A DNA stretch of 64,000 nt. It comes from an uncultured Lachnospiraceae bacterium (lineage in GTDB: Bacteria; Bacillota; Clostridia; Lachnospirales; Lachnospiraceae). Position numbers and translations under genes: made by a program. Where the stretch lies: the NCBI GenBank assembly GCA_947631625.1, contig CANRMA010000001.1:62001-126000 (forward strand), read 5' to 3'. This document shows positions 1 through 8,659 of the stretch, one piece after another. The notes under the pieces are model-generated. The model was given only the letters and a program-made list of their open reading frames with translations. It did not search any database and had not been told where the DNA came from. How positions within the stretch are numbered: position 1 is the first letter of the stretch; the number at the start of each line of letters is the position of its first letter.

Positions 1-392
1 AACTTACCGTCCACATATGCCTTGGCCGAACCGACTCCGATAGGGCCTTTCACTTTTATCAGCTCAGTCTCAAGAGTCAATACATCCCCCGGCGCCACTT
101 TACCTTTGAATTTAGCCGAATTGATAGCGGCAAAATATGCGATCTTGCCTTTAAATTCAGGCTTGCTAAGGATAGCGACGGCTCCGGTCTGCGCAAGCGC
201 CTCTATTATAAGCACTCCCGGCATGACCGGCTCTGTAGGAAAATGCCCTGCAAAAAATGGTTCATTGTATGAAACGCACTTTCTTGCAACCGCCTTTACT
301 CCGGGTTCCAATTCTTCTATTGTATCAAGCAGCATAAAAGGCTGCCTGTGCGGAATGATCTCCATTATTTCTTTCGCGCCCATCAATGACAT
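1..392 (-). CDS. fabZ: 3-hydroxyacyl-ACP dehydratase FabZ (3' end cut by window)
   Basis: FabZ dehydrates 3-hydroxyacyl-ACP to trans-2-enoyl-ACP in the fatty acid elongation cycle. The minus-strand reading begins MSLMGAKEIMEIIPHRQPF and contains the HFP segment of the hot-dog fold active site (GHFPTEPVMPG), with the catalytic His in HFP and the Glu of the later IEALAQ segment. The start at 392 has AAAGGAG eight bases upstream. About 130 of the usual 140 residues are present and the C-terminus lies outside the window. It follows fabF by only 16 bp, so it is cotranscribed. In many Firmicutes accB sits between these two genes; here it does not. Confidence 0.93.
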   Translation of the reverse strand, partial: MSLMGAKEIMEIIPHRQPFMLLDTIEELEPGVKAVARKCVSYNEPFFAGHFPTEPVMPGVLIIEALAQTGAVAILSKPEFKGKIAYFAAINSAKFKGKVAPGDVLTLETELIKVKGPIGVGSAKAYVDGK

Positions 393-408
393 AGCCGTAT
401 CTCCTTTA

Positions 409-1644
409 TCATTTCACATATTTTTTTATGAGCAGACTCGAATTATGCCCGCCGAAACCAAGTGAATTGGAAAGCGCATACATAAATTCACCCTCCACCG
501 GCTCTTTACAGTAATCAAGATCACATTCCTCGTCCGGAATTTCATAGCCTACGGTCCGGTGTATATAGCCCTCCTGCAATTCTTTCACACAGGTGACAAA
601 CTCAATCGCTCCGGCGGCTCCCAACAGATGGCCTATCATGGATTTAGTAGAGTTTATCTTAATATCGGCCGCATGTTTTCCAAAAGCAAGTTTTATGGCT
701 CTGGTCTCAAACAGGTCGTTGTGGTGGGTACTTGTACCATGTGCATTTATATACGTTATTTCGTTCATATCTGCACCTGCATCCGTAACAGCATATTCCA
801 TAGCTTTGGCTGCTCCTGAGCCGTCCTCTATCGGTGAAGTGATATGATAAGCGTCAGATGTGCTGCCATATCCCACCACCTCGGCGTAAATTCCGGCTCC
901 TCTTTTTTTCGCATGCTCAAGCTCCTCCAAAACTACTATCGCAGAACCTTCTCCCATTACAAAACCGCTTCTTTCTTTATCAAAAGGAATGGAACATCTT
1001 TTGGGATCCTGTGAGCTTGTAAGCGCTGTGAGCGCGCCAAAACCCGATATGCCTACCGGCGTGATGCTGCTTTCGGTTCCGCCCGCGATCATTACTTCCG
1101 CATCTCCGTACTGTATCGTACGGTACGCTTCTCCGATGGAATTGGTTCCTGTCGCGCAGGCCGTTACCACATTTAAACTTTTACCTCTAAGCCCAAACTG
1201 TATGGATACGTTTCCCGCGGCCATATTGGATATCATCATCGGCACCATTAAAGGCTCCACCCTCGAAGGGCCTTTTTCCAGCAATCTGGAATGATTTCTT
1301 TCCAAAGCCTGCAGTGAACCGGTTCCCGAACCGACCGAAACTCCCACGCGGAAAGGATCTTCTTTTTCCATATCAAGCCCCGCATCTTCTATGGCTTCTT
1401 TAGCCGCCGCTACCGCATACTGACTGAACGGCTCCATTCTCTTGGCGGCTTTAAAATCCATGTAATTTTTGCCCTCGAAGCCCTTTACTTCCGCGACGAG
1501 TTTACATTTATATTCCGAAGCGTCAAACTTGGTGATCTCACCGAAGCCTGTCCTGCCTTCCTTTACGCTGTTCCAAAATTCCTCTACGCTAAGTCCGATA
1601 GGGGTAATGGCGCCCATACCTGTTACTACTACTCTTCTGCTCAT
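409..1644 (-). CDS. fabF: beta-ketoacyl-ACP synthase II FabF
   Basis: Condenses malonyl-ACP with acyl-ACP during fatty acid elongation. At 411 residues it has normal KAS II length. The thiolase-fold motifs are all visible: the nucleophile Cys in VVTACATGTNS (about residue 163), the first His in NAHGTSTHHND and the second in KSMIGHLLGAAG, followed by the Gly-rich end GFGGHNSSL. The start at 1644 is preceded by AAGGAG with a rather long spacing of about 12 bases. It lies between fabG and fabZ in the minus-strand fab operon. Nothing appears broken. Confidence 0.96.
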   Translation of the reverse strand: MSRRVVVTGMGAITPIGLSVEEFWNSVKEGRTGFGEITKFDASEYKCKLVAEVKGFEGKNYMDFKAAKRMEPFSQYAVAAAKEAIEDAGLDMEKEDPFRVGVSVGSGTGSLQALERNHSRLLEKGPSRVEPLMVPMMISNMAAGNVSIQFGLRGKSLNVVTACATGTNSIGEAYRTIQYGDAEVMIAGGTESSITPVGISGFGALTALTSSQDPKRCSIPFDKERSGFVMGEGSAIVVLEELEHAKKRGAGIYAEVVGYGSTSDAYHITSPIEDGSGAAKAMEYAVTDAGADMNEITYINAHGTSTHHNDLFETRAIKLAFGKHAADIKINSTKSMIGHLLGAAGAIEFVTCVKELQEGYIHRTVGYEIPDEECDLDYCKEPVEGEFMYALSNSLGFGGHNSSLLIKKYVK

Positions 1645-1697
1645 TTTATATTTCCGCTCCTTCCTGCCGCATTTTTAACAATGCCCACAAAATCTGA

Positions 1698-2438
1698 TTA
1701 AATCGCCATTCCGCCGTCAACGGAAAGAACCTGTCCGGTTATATATCCCGCTTTATCGCTTGCCAGAAATGCAACGGTTTCTGCAATATCCTCCGGCGTT
1801 CCCGCCCTTTTTAAAGGTATCTGCGAGAGCACGGCTTCTCTGGCGGAATCTGTCATTGCCTGTGTCATATCGGTATCAATATATCCTGGGGCTACGGCAT
1901 TTACGGTAATATTACGGCTCGCAAGCTCTCTTGCCACAGATTTGGTAAGTCCGATCACACCCGCCTTGGAGGCCGCATAATTGGCCTGTCCGGCGTTTCC
2001 CAAAATTCCGGAAACCGACGAAAGATTTATTATCCTTCCGCTCCTTTGCTTAATAAAAGGGCGGTACATATGCTTAATTGTATTGAAGGTTCCTTTTAAG
2101 TTGGTCTGAATAACCTCGTCAAAATCAGTCTCCGTCATTTTTACGACCAGATTGTCTCTCGTAATTCCGGCGTTGTTTACCAAAATATCTATATGCCCGA
2201 ATTCCTTTATCATGTCGTCGATCATTTTCCCGCAGGCTTCATAGTCAGCGACCGTACACTGCACTGCAATGGCTTTTCGCCCCATTTTTTCTATTTCACA
2301 TACCACTTCTTTGGCCTTTTCTTCCGAACCGTTATAATTTACGATCACATCGGCTCCATACTCTGCCAACTTAAGAGCGATGCCCCGCCCTATGCCTCGT
2401 CCTGCTCCCGTTACAAGCGCAACTTTCCCTGTAAGCAT
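1698..2438 (-). CDS. fabG: 3-oxoacyl-ACP reductase FabG
   Basis: NADPH-dependent reduction of 3-oxoacyl-ACP to 3-hydroxyacyl-ACP. It is a 246-residue short-chain dehydrogenase. It has the cofactor motif [12 protein letters not shown] near the N-terminus, NNAG, a catalytic Ser in NLSSVSG, and the YxxxK pair in NYAASKAGV. The C-terminus [16 protein letters not shown] is typical of FabG rather than of catabolic SDR proteins. AAAGGAGAT sits just before the ATG. Upstream, the 233-bp gap to fabD is filled by a palindromic element, which could affect readthrough from fabD into fabG. Confidence 0.95.
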   Translation of the reverse strand: MLTGKVALVTGAGRGIGRGIALKLAEYGADVIVNYNGSEEKAKEVVCEIEKMGRKAIAVQCTVADYEACGKMIDDMIKEFGHIDILVNNAGITRDNLVVKMTETDFDEVIQTNLKGTFNTIKHMYRPFIKQRSGRIINLSSVSGILGNAGQANYAASKAGVIGLTKSVARELASRNITVNAVAPGYIDTDMTQAMTDSAREAVLSQIPLKRAGTPEDIAETVAFLASDKAGYITGQVLSVDGGMAI

Positions 2439-2456
2439 CCGATATCTCCTTTCTTA

Positions 2457-2692
2457 ACATAGATCATTTAAGACGTTTGCGAAACGCTCTCTCAACGTAT
2501 ATTGATTGTACATATTTAACAAACACCATTGCAGGCGCTCTGAGGCCGCCGGCACTTAAGCTGCGTATTTTGCAGCTTTAGTACCGCTGCGAGACTCAAT
2601 GCAGCGCAAGCGTGCCTGCAAGGTTTTGTTAAATTTGTACAATCTCGATAACGTATATCATGGTTTCGCAATTACCTACATAGATCATTTAA
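2457..2692. repeat. Palindromic MITE-like element flanked by a 15-bp direct repeat
   Basis: ACATAGATCATTTAA occurs at 2457-2471 and again at 2678-2692. Between the copies, the two outer halves are near-complementary. On the left the order is TTGCGAAAC, GATTGTACA, ATTTAACAAA, TTGCAGGC. Read on the opposite strand from the right, the order is TTGCGAAAC, GATTGTACA, ATTTAACAAA, TTGCAGGC, with small differences. A smaller hairpin (AAGCTGC with GCAGCTT) lies in the middle. No ORF is present. The right copy of the repeat is the end of the fabD coding sequence. The layout suggests a small non-autonomous insertion, or a duplication created by one. Confidence 0.7.
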
Positions 2693-3592
2693 TTTTTCCA
2701 TATCTTCCACCTTCTCGATATTCAGCGCCTTCATATCCCTGTTTATCTTGCGCATAAAACCCGATAAGGTTTTGCCGGGACCTATTTCTATAAAAGTATC
2801 TGTTCCGTCGGCTATCATACGCTCAATGGTCTGCTGCCACCTTACGGAAGAAGACACCTGTTTCTGCAAAAGCTCCTTAACCTCGGCTTTATCCGTTACA
2901 TAATCGGCTGTAACATTAGCTATATAAGGAATCTGTATATCGTGTATCTCTACTTTTTCAAGCTCTGCGGCAAGTTTTTCTCCCGCTCCGACAAGCATCG
3001 CGGAATGGAAAGGGCCGCTCACATTTAAGGTCACGCATCTTTTAGCTCCTGCTTCGTTTAATTTTGCAACCGCTTCTTTGACCGCCGCTTCCTCTCCGGT
3101 AATCACTATCTGACCGGGGCAGTTATAGTTCGCTATTGATACGCAGCCCTCGGTTTCTTTACATATTCCTTCTATAACCTCGGTATCCAGTCCAAGAACG
3201 GCAACCATAGAGCCTCCGTTCGGAACCGCCTCTTGCATATAGATGCCTCTTTTTCTGACTATTTTAAATACGTCGGCAGGCGTCATAACTTTACTCGCTA
3301 CAAGCGCACCGTATTCGCCAAGGCTTAAACCCGCCGTTACGTCCGGCTTTATACCCTTTTCCTCAACCGCCTTAAGCATTGCAACCTCCGCCGCAAGCAT
3401 GGCGATCTGCGTGTATTCCGTAATGTTTATATCTTCGTTTTCTTCAAAACAAAGCGCTGTTACGTCCAGTCCGCTTGATTGACCGGCCAAGTCAAACATT
3501 TCTTTACAGATCGGGAACCTGTCGTAAAAATCCTTGCCCATTCCTACATACTGCGCTCCCTGACCGGGAAACATAAATGCAATTTTACCCAT
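2672..3592 (-). CDS. fabD: malonyl-CoA:ACP transacylase FabD
   Basis: Transfers malonyl groups from CoA to ACP, supplying the chain extender for FabF. It is a 306-residue protein with FPGQGAQYVGMG at the N-terminus, the nucleophile Ser in the GLSLGEYGAL elbow (about residue 94), and the catalytic His in SGPFHSAMM-like SGPFHSAML. The C-terminus FIEIGPGKTLSGFMRKI is typical. It begins at 3592, 46 bases downstream of a likely transcription start with a palindromic operator, so it may have its own promoter as well as being part of the acpP-fabK transcript. The last codons overlap a 15-bp repeat that bounds the following palindromic element. Confidence 0.95.
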   Translation of the reverse strand: MGKIAFMFPGQGAQYVGMGKDFYDRFPICKEMFDLAGQSSGLDVTALCFEENEDINITEYTQIAMLAAEVAMLKAVEEKGIKPDVTAGLSLGEYGALVASKVMTPADVFKIVRKRGIYMQEAVPNGGSMVAVLGLDTEVIEGICKETEGCVSIANYNCPGQIVITGEEAAVKEAVAKLNEAGAKRCVTLNVSGPFHSAMLVGAGEKLAAELEKVEIHDIQIPYIANVTADYVTDKAEVKELLQKQVSSSVRWQQTIERMIADGTDTFIEIGPGKTLSGFMRKINRDMKALNIEKVEDMEKLNDLCR

Positions 3593-3632
3593 TTGAAACC
3601 TGCCTTTCGCATAATATGCCTATATTAAATAT

Positions 3633-3650
3633 TTTGAATATCAAAGTATA
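3633..3650 (-). promoter_or_regulatory. Internal fab promoter with TTTGA-N3-TCAAA operator
   Basis: On the minus strand the -10-like TATACT (3645-3650) runs directly into the palindrome TTTGATATTCAAA (3633-3645). The same TATACTTTGA-N3-TCAAA composite lies before acpP. The -35 is poor here. The palindrome resembles the binding site of FabT, the MarR-family repressor of fatty acid genes in other Firmicutes. No fabT gene is visible in the window. Confidence 0.6.
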
Positions 3651-3777
3651 TTATTAAAAAAATTCTCGCCTACACATCCTAATATATACCGATATATGTA
3701 AGCGGGATGCCTTAATATCAGGCATCAAAAGAATATCAGGAACAGCGCCTGAACTTCCTTTGATACCTGCTGATATA

Positions 3778-4701
3778 TTATAATTTCAATAATTTCTCCG
3801 CCTGCGACATGATCTCTTTGATAATTTCCTCACAGGTATTTTCCTGCTTAACAAGACCTGCTATCTGACCTGCCATGATAGAACCCTCGACCATGTTACC
3901 GTCTACCACCGCTTTTCTTAAGCCTCCCAGTGTCATCTTCTCAAGTTCTTCCAATGTTGCGCCTTCCTGTTCCAACTTAAGATACTCTCTGGTCGTTTTA
4001 TTACGTATACATCTGACAGGATGTCCCGTAGACCTTCCCGTCACCGCCGAATCAATGTCTTTGGCTGAGATTATTTTCTGTTTATAGTTTTCATGTACAA
4101 CAGACTCTTTGGCTACAACAAACCTCGTTCCCATCTGTACGGCCTGCGCGCCCAACATCATCGCTGCCGCAAAACCTCTTCCGTCTGCAATGCCGCCTGC
4201 CGCAATCACCGGAATGCTTACCGCATCGACTACCTGAGGGACCAACGCCATTGTAGTGGTTTCACCGATATGTCCTCCCGATTCCGTGCCTTCCGCAACA
4301 ACCGCATCCGCCCCCGCGCGTTCCATCATTTTGGCAAGACCTACACTGGCGACTACGGGGATTACTTTGATGCCGGCTTCCTTCCATGCCGCCATATATT
4401 TACCCGGATTGCCTGCTCCTGTAGTAACTACCTTTACACCTTCTTCTACAACAACCTGAGCGATCATATCCGCTTCCGGATTCATCAACATAATATTTAC
4501 ACCGAAAGGCTTCTTGGTCATTTCTTTGGCCTTCTGAATCTGCTCTCTTACAAAGGATGCCGGCGCGCCTCCCGCGCCTATTATTCCAAGTCCGCCTGCT
4601 TCTGAAACCGCCGCTGCCAGATGATAATCCGCAACCCATGCCATACCCCCTTGTATAATAGGATATTCAATACCCAGAAGCTCTGTAATTTTTGTTATCA
4701 T
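3778..4701 (-). CDS. fabK: FMN-dependent enoyl-ACP reductase II FabK
   Basis: Catalyses the last reduction of each elongation round, NAD(P)H-dependent reduction of enoyl-ACP. It is a 307-residue TIM-barrel flavoprotein of the 2-nitropropane dioxygenase/FabK superfamily. It starts ITELLGIEYPIIQGGMAWV, with AEGTESGGHIGE and the phosphate-binding VIAAGGIADGRG, then GAQAVQMGTRF. It lies directly after acpP, the usual FabK position. FabK in place of FabI usually means intrinsic tolerance of triclosan-type FabI inhibitors (family knowledge). GGAG is 11 bases before the ATG. Confidence 0.94.
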   Translation of the reverse strand: MITKITELLGIEYPIIQGGMAWVADYHLAAAVSEAGGLGIIGAGGAPASFVREQIQKAKEMTKKPFGVNIMLMNPEADMIAQVVVEEGVKVVTTGAGNPGKYMAAWKEAGIKVIPVVASVGLAKMMERAGADAVVAEGTESGGHIGETTTMALVPQVVDAVSIPVIAAGGIADGRGFAAAMMLGAQAVQMGTRFVVAKESVVHENYKQKIISAKDIDSAVTGRSTGHPVRCIRNKTTREYLKLEQEGATLEELEKMTLGGLRKAVVDGNMVEGSIMAGQIAGLVKQENTCEEIIKEIMSQAEKLLKL

Positions 4702-4750
4702 ATTTTATTTATCTCCACTATACAAATTTGCGCCCCGGCAAAAACCAACC

Positions 4751-4981
4751 TTATTCTACGCCCTTGCTCTTCATATAATCAATAACAGCTCCAACTGTTG
4801 TAATATTCTCTAATTCTTCCGAAGGAATTTCTACTCCGTATTCTTCTTCAAATGCCATTACTAACTCAAATAAGTCCAGAGAATCAGCGCCTAAATCATC
4901 TTTGAATGAAGATTCTTCTGTGATCTCAACTCCGTCCAAATTTAACTGTTCCTGAATGATTTCTTTAACTCTTTCTAACAT
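4751..4981 (-). CDS. acpP: acyl carrier protein
   Basis: A 76-residue acidic carrier that holds acyl intermediates on 4'-phosphopantetheine. The attachment Ser is in [20 protein letters not shown] chose the ATG at 4981 ([13 protein letters not shown]), because AAGGAG lies just upstream and because the longer frame to 5032 would add a basic tail unlike any ACP. It is the first gene of the fab operon. A consensus promoter overlapped by a palindromic operator lies 45-85 bp upstream. No fabH or marR-type regulator precedes it, although many Clostridia have both there. Confidence 0.96.
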   Translation of the reverse strand: MLERVKEIIQEQLNLDGVEITEESSFKDDLGADSLDLFELVMAFEEEYGVEIPSEELENITTVGAVIDYMKSKGVE

Positions 4982-5024
4982 TTTCGTTCTCCTTTTAAAC
5001 TTTATATTTTTACGCATAAAATAG

Positions 5025-5065
5025 TTTGACATTCAAAGTATATTATCTGCGTATATATTTGTCAA
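5025..5065 (-). promoter_or_regulatory. acpP/fab operon promoter with overlapping palindromic operator
   Basis: On the minus strand, TTGACA (5060-5065) is separated by exactly 17 bases from TATACT (5037-5042). The palindrome TTTGAATGTCAAA (5025-5037) begins at the last base of the -10 box and covers the expected start point. The same palindrome-on-promoter design occurs before fabD. A repressor bound here would block initiation. By family knowledge the best candidate is a FabT-like MarR protein, encoded elsewhere. Confidence 0.75.
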
Positions 5066-5098
5066 TCCTATTTTACGGATTTTAACGGTTTTGTCAAT

Positions 5099-5953
5099 TC
5101 ACTTATTTAACAAATATTGATAAATATCTCTTTTTGATACCCCTCTGTCCTTTGCAACCTGCTTCATGGCCTCTTTATCGTCCATTCCATCATCGGTATA
5201 ATACGCCATATGCTCCTCTATGGACAACTTTTCCCACGAACGTATCTCTTCTTCTTTTTTTTCTTTACGGCTCCTGCCTTCTATTACAAGAACATACTCC
5301 CCCCGCGGCTCCTGCGTTTCATAAAGTTTAAGCGCATCCTCTATGCATGTCGGAATAACTGTTTCAAATTTCTTGGTAAGCTCCCTGCATATGGTGATCC
5401 TCCGATTTCCGAGAACGTCATATAAATCATTCAGAGTTCTTATCAGATGGTGCGGCGCTTCATAAATTATCATGGTACGGCTTTCGCATTTTAACTCATC
5501 AAGCACTTCTGACTTCTCTTTCTTGTCCGAAGGGAGAAAGCCCTCAAAACAAAATCTTCTTGCAGAAAGCCCCGATAAAGTAAGCGCGACTATACAGGCC
5601 GCCGCTCCGGGCAGCGATGTTACCGTAATGCCTTCCTGTATGCACTTTTGTACCAGTACCTCACCGGGATCGGATATTGCAGGAGTTCCCGCGTCGGTTA
5701 TGAGCGCGATATTTTTACCCTGTTTAAGTTGTCCTACCAGGCTGTCTGCTTTTTCTATTTTATTATATTCATGATAACTTGTCATAGAAGTGGATATGTT
5801 AAAATGATTCAGCAGTTTAATGCTGTTGCGCGTGTCTTCCGCAGCAATCATATCAACATTTTTTAATGTTTCGATCACTCGCGGAGTCATATCGTTAAGA
5901 TTTCCTATCGGCGTTGCGCACAGATATAAGATCCCTGCCACTTTAACATTCAT
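5099..5953 (-). CDS. rsmI: 16S rRNA (cytidine1402-2'-O)-methyltransferase RsmI
   Basis: 2'-O-methylates C1402 in the 16S rRNA decoding centre. It is a 284-residue protein of the tetrapyrrole methylase fold. The N-terminus LYLCATPIGNLNDMTPR and AAEDTRNS are diagnostic, followed by LITDAGTPAISDPG and the SLPGAAACI SAM-site segment. The C-terminus (DRGVSKRDIYQYLLN) resembles the RsmI C-terminal HTH extension. The ATG at 5953 is used here; an in-frame GTG four codons later is a less likely alternative. It is the last gene of the holB-ricT-trmN6 run, matching yabC in Bacillus order. Confidence 0.93.
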   Translation of the reverse strand: MNVKVAGILYLCATPIGNLNDMTPRVIETLKNVDMIAAEDTRNSIKLLNHFNISTSMTSYHEYNKIEKADSLVGQLKQGKNIALITDAGTPAISDPGEVLVQKCIQEGITVTSLPGAAACIVALTLSGLSARRFCFEGFLPSDKKEKSEVLDELKCESRTMIIYEAPHHLIRTLNDLYDVLGNRRITICRELTKKFETVIPTCIEDALKLYETQEPRGEYVLVIEGRSRKEKKEEEIRSWEKLSIEEHMAYYTDDGMDDKEAMKQVAKDRGVSKRDIYQYLLNK

Positions 5954-5965
5954 CCTTTCAGCTTC

Positions 5966-6697
5966 CTAATACCCGTATATATCATAAATCTCAGGCATGT
6001 ACACTCCCGCTTCTTTGTATATGATCAAAGGTTTTTCTACTTTAAGCCGCGGTCTCCCGCCCCGGTTTGCTTCTATCAGAACCATGTTTGGCTCTTTATC
6101 CACATATGGATACACAAGCTGCATACGCTTAGGCTCAAGCTTATACTCATGCAAAAGAACCATTATTTCCGCAAGTCTGAACGGTCTGTGCACCATAAAA
6201 AAATTCCCGCCCGGTTTAAGCAGCTTTGCGCTCTGCGATATAACATCTTCCAATGTACACAAAATCTCATGTCTGGCTATGGCCTTAGGCGCGTCGGGAT
6301 TGGTCAGTCCGTGCTTACCTATCATATAAGGCGGATTGCAGGTAACAACATCAAAAGCGGAGGCTCCGAAAATATCGGCAGCTTCTTTTATATCTCCGGT
6401 CACAATAGAAATCTTATCCTCAAGTTTATTCAGCGCCACGCTGCGCCTTGCCATATCCGCGCTCGCTTCCTGAATCTCCAACCCTGTAAGATGCGCCGCC
6501 TGCGTCTTAGCCTCCAAAAGAATAGGAATGATCCCTGTACCCGTACCCATATCCAAAACTCTGCTTCCTGCCCTGACTCTCACGAAGCCTGACAACAGAA
6601 CCGCATCCATGCCGAAACAGAATTTATCGGGATTTTGTATTATACGATATCCGTTACGCTGCAAATCGTCTATTCTTTCATTTTCTTTAAGTGCCAT
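5966..6697 (-). CDS. tRNA1(Val) A37 N6-methyltransferase-like (TrmN6/YabB family)
   Basis: SAM-dependent methyltransferase predicted to make m6A37 in tRNA. The SAM motif VLDMGTGTGIIPILL and the N6-adenine signature VTCNPPYMIG are present, and the N-terminus ERIDDLQRNGYRIIQNPDKFCFGMDAVLL is characteristic of the YfiC/YabB family. Its start overlaps the end of ricT. I chose the ATG at 6697, with 6703 as an alternative; longer forms to 6733 lack a ribosome site. The order ricT-yabB-rsmI matches Bacillus, except that yabA and the GIY-YIG gene yazA are missing here. Confidence 0.88.
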   Translation of the reverse strand: MALKENERIDDLQRNGYRIIQNPDKFCFGMDAVLLSGFVRVRAGSRVLDMGTGTGIIPILLEAKTQAAHLTGLEIQEASADMARRSVALNKLEDKISIVTGDIKEAADIFGASAFDVVTCNPPYMIGKHGLTNPDAPKAIARHEILCTLEDVISQSAKLLKPGGNFFMVHRPFRLAEIMVLLHEYKLEPKRMQLVYPYVDKEPNMVLIEANRGGRPRLKVEKPLIIYKEAGVYMPEIYDIYGY

Positions 6698-7616
6698 ATC
6701 CATCAATATCATCAAGCTTGGATCTGTTATCATCCTGCTTCTCTAACTTCTCAAGCTCTTTCAATTCTTCTTCGTTCACATCAAGCTTATTGTTTTTGTT
6801 ATGCCTTTTCTTAAAATGAAGCTGATCTGCCTTATATTCATGAATTTCCTTTTCATCGTTGACGTCTACGACCACCTTGACAAGCTGACGCAATACATTG
6901 ACACTGTGTACCTCGCCCTTAAGCCCGTCCGACGTCGTAACAAAATCTCCTACATTCGGCAGTTTACGGTTAAGCTCTTCATAAGTCTCTTCTTCATGAT
7001 TCAGGCAGCACATGAGCCTGCCGCATACGCCCGAAATTTTGGTAGGATTCAAAGACAGATTCTGCTCCTTAGCCATTTTAATAGATACCGGCACAAACTC
7101 CGATAAATGCGTATGACAGCACAACGGTCTGCCGCATATGCCTATTCCGCCTACGATCTTGGTTTCATCACGCACTCCGATCTGACGCAGTTCTATCCTT
7201 GTCTTAAATACTGAAGCCAGATCCTTAACCAGTTCCCTGAAGTCTATACGTCCGTCTGCCGTAAAATAAAACAATACTTTATTATTGTCAAATGTATATT
7301 CAGCATCGATGAGTTTCATGGGAAGCTCATGCTTCTTGATCTTTTCAAGACATATCTTAAACGCTTCTTTTTCTTTCTCCTTATTATCCGCCTCCTGCTC
7401 ATCATCTTTAGGCGTTGCCACCCTGAGAACCGGTTTGAGCGGTTGGATAACCTTATTATCTTCAACTTCTTTCGGCTCTACTATTACAGTGCCATATTCA
7501 ATGCCTCTTGCGGTTTCCACTATAACATGCTCGTTGCGCTTTATATCCAAGTCTCCCGGATCAAAATAATATATCTTGCCTGCGACTCTGAACCGCACAC
7601 CTATTATCTTTATCAT
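6687..7616 (-). CDS. ricT: RicT/YaaT (PSP1 domain) protein
   Basis: In Bacillus, RicT works with RicA and RicF in a complex that promotes RNase Y-dependent mRNA maturation and affects biofilm and sporulation. This 309-residue protein has the PSP1 domain with the Cys-rich core CGRPLCCHTHL ... CGRLMCCLNHE (about residues 155-210), followed by a basic C-terminal tail (KKRHNKNNK). ATG 7616 is preceded by GGAGG with seven-base spacing; the TTG just before it is not needed. It sits 26 bp downstream of holB, the conserved neighbour. Confidence 0.92.
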   Translation of the reverse strand: MIKIIGVRFRVAGKIYYFDPGDLDIKRNEHVIVETARGIEYGTVIVEPKEVEDNKVIQPLKPVLRVATPKDDEQEADNKEKEKEAFKICLEKIKKHELPMKLIDAEYTFDNNKVLFYFTADGRIDFRELVKDLASVFKTRIELRQIGVRDETKIVGGIGICGRPLCCHTHLSEFVPVSIKMAKEQNLSLNPTKISGVCGRLMCCLNHEEETYEELNRKLPNVGDFVTTSDGLKGEVHSVNVLRQLVKVVVDVNDEKEIHEYKADQLHFKKRHNKNNKLDVNEEELKELEKLEKQDDNRSKLDDIDGYGT

Positions 7617-7642
7617 CAATAATCCTCCATTCTAACCTCACA

Positions 7643-8632
7643 CTAATTCTCCTGAATAGTCAGAAGAAGCAATTCCATAGTCAGATCAAAATTAACATTG
7701 GCTTCAAGCCTTCTCTTAGCCTGCTGCAGAGCTTTTACGATCGTTTCTATACCTTCATAAGTGCTTCTGTCAGCAGTTTTGCGTATTGACTGAAGTTCAT
7801 CCTTAAAGATCAGACTGTTTGCATCTTTCGTAGCCTTAAAAAGAAGAACATCCCTATACCATGCAGAAAGTATATCCAGATAATCCGTTACATTAAACTT
7901 ATACTCAGAAATTTTCTTAATAGCCTTTACGATCTCATTTAACTCCATATCATTGATATATTTTACCAATGTTACGGCCTCTTCTTTAACTTTATCAAAT
8001 TCCTCACTGGAAGCCAACATTTTAGCTTTACCTATATTTCCTCTGGCAAAAGCCACACATATATTGGCCTTATAATCCGGAACTTTAAGTTCTTCCATCA
8101 GATACTTTTTAACTTTGTCATCCGGTACCGGTTTCATATTCAATACAACGCAGCGGCTAAGTATAGTCGGCAGCAGCGTGTCCACATTTGAAGTAAGAAT
8201 AAGAATGACCGCATACTCCGGAGGCTCTTCTAAAGTTTTAAGAAGGGCATTCTGAGCCTGCACGGTCATTTTCTCACCTTCATTAATAATATATATCTTT
8301 CTGGGACTGCTGTAAGGTTTGATCGTAATATCATTATTGATCTGCGCTCTTATATCTTCAACGCTTATGGTATTAGGCTTCTCATGCGACACAAAAATAA
8401 TATCGGGATGATTTAAGCTAAGCGCCTGCTTACATGAATGACATTCCATGCAAGGCTCGATCCCGCCTTTCTCACACTGCAGCGTAGTCGCAAAAACCTT
8501 CGCGATAAATTCCTTACCGGAACTTCTCTCTCCGTTAATGATATATGCATGAGATACCTTATTGGCGGAAATTGCATTCTGAAGATGTTCCTTTAACTGT
8601 TCCTGTCCGATAATATCCGAAAATCCTGCCAT
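7643..8632 (-). CDS. holB: DNA polymerase III delta-prime subunit
   Basis: Clamp-loader subunit that helps DnaX open the sliding clamp. It is a 329-residue AAA+ protein with the N-terminus FSDIIGQEQLKEHLQNAI, the modified P-loop NGERSSGKEF, a four-Cys zinc module (CEKGGIEPCMECHSC), and the delta-prime motifs NEGEKMTVQAQNALLKTLEEPP and LPTILSRCVVLNM (SRC). The context (yaaR upstream, ricT downstream) is the conserved Firmicutes arrangement. The C-terminal collar domain appears complete. Confidence 0.95.
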   Translation of the reverse strand: MAGFSDIIGQEQLKEHLQNAISANKVSHAYIINGERSSGKEFIAKVFATTLQCEKGGIEPCMECHSCKQALSLNHPDIIFVSHEKPNTISVEDIRAQINNDITIKPYSSPRKIYIINEGEKMTVQAQNALLKTLEEPPEYAVILILTSNVDTLLPTILSRCVVLNMKPVPDDKVKKYLMEELKVPDYKANICVAFARGNIGKAKMLASSEEFDKVKEEAVTLVKYINDMELNEIVKAIKKISEYKFNVTDYLDILSAWYRDVLLFKATKDANSLIFKDELQSIRKTADRSTYEGIETIVKALQQAKRRLEANVNFDLTMELLLLTIQEN

Positions 8633-8659
8633 TTATACCCTATCCTTTCCCTGCGGCTT

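Noticed and set aside
22-465. Plus-strand 147-residue frame at the left edge
   Set aside because: It lies antisense to fabZ and the end of fabF, has no ribosome site and no recognisable domain.
5210-5425. Plus-strand frame rich in Phe and Leu
   Set aside because: Mirror of rsmI codons; composition comes from the antisense of Lys/Glu codons.
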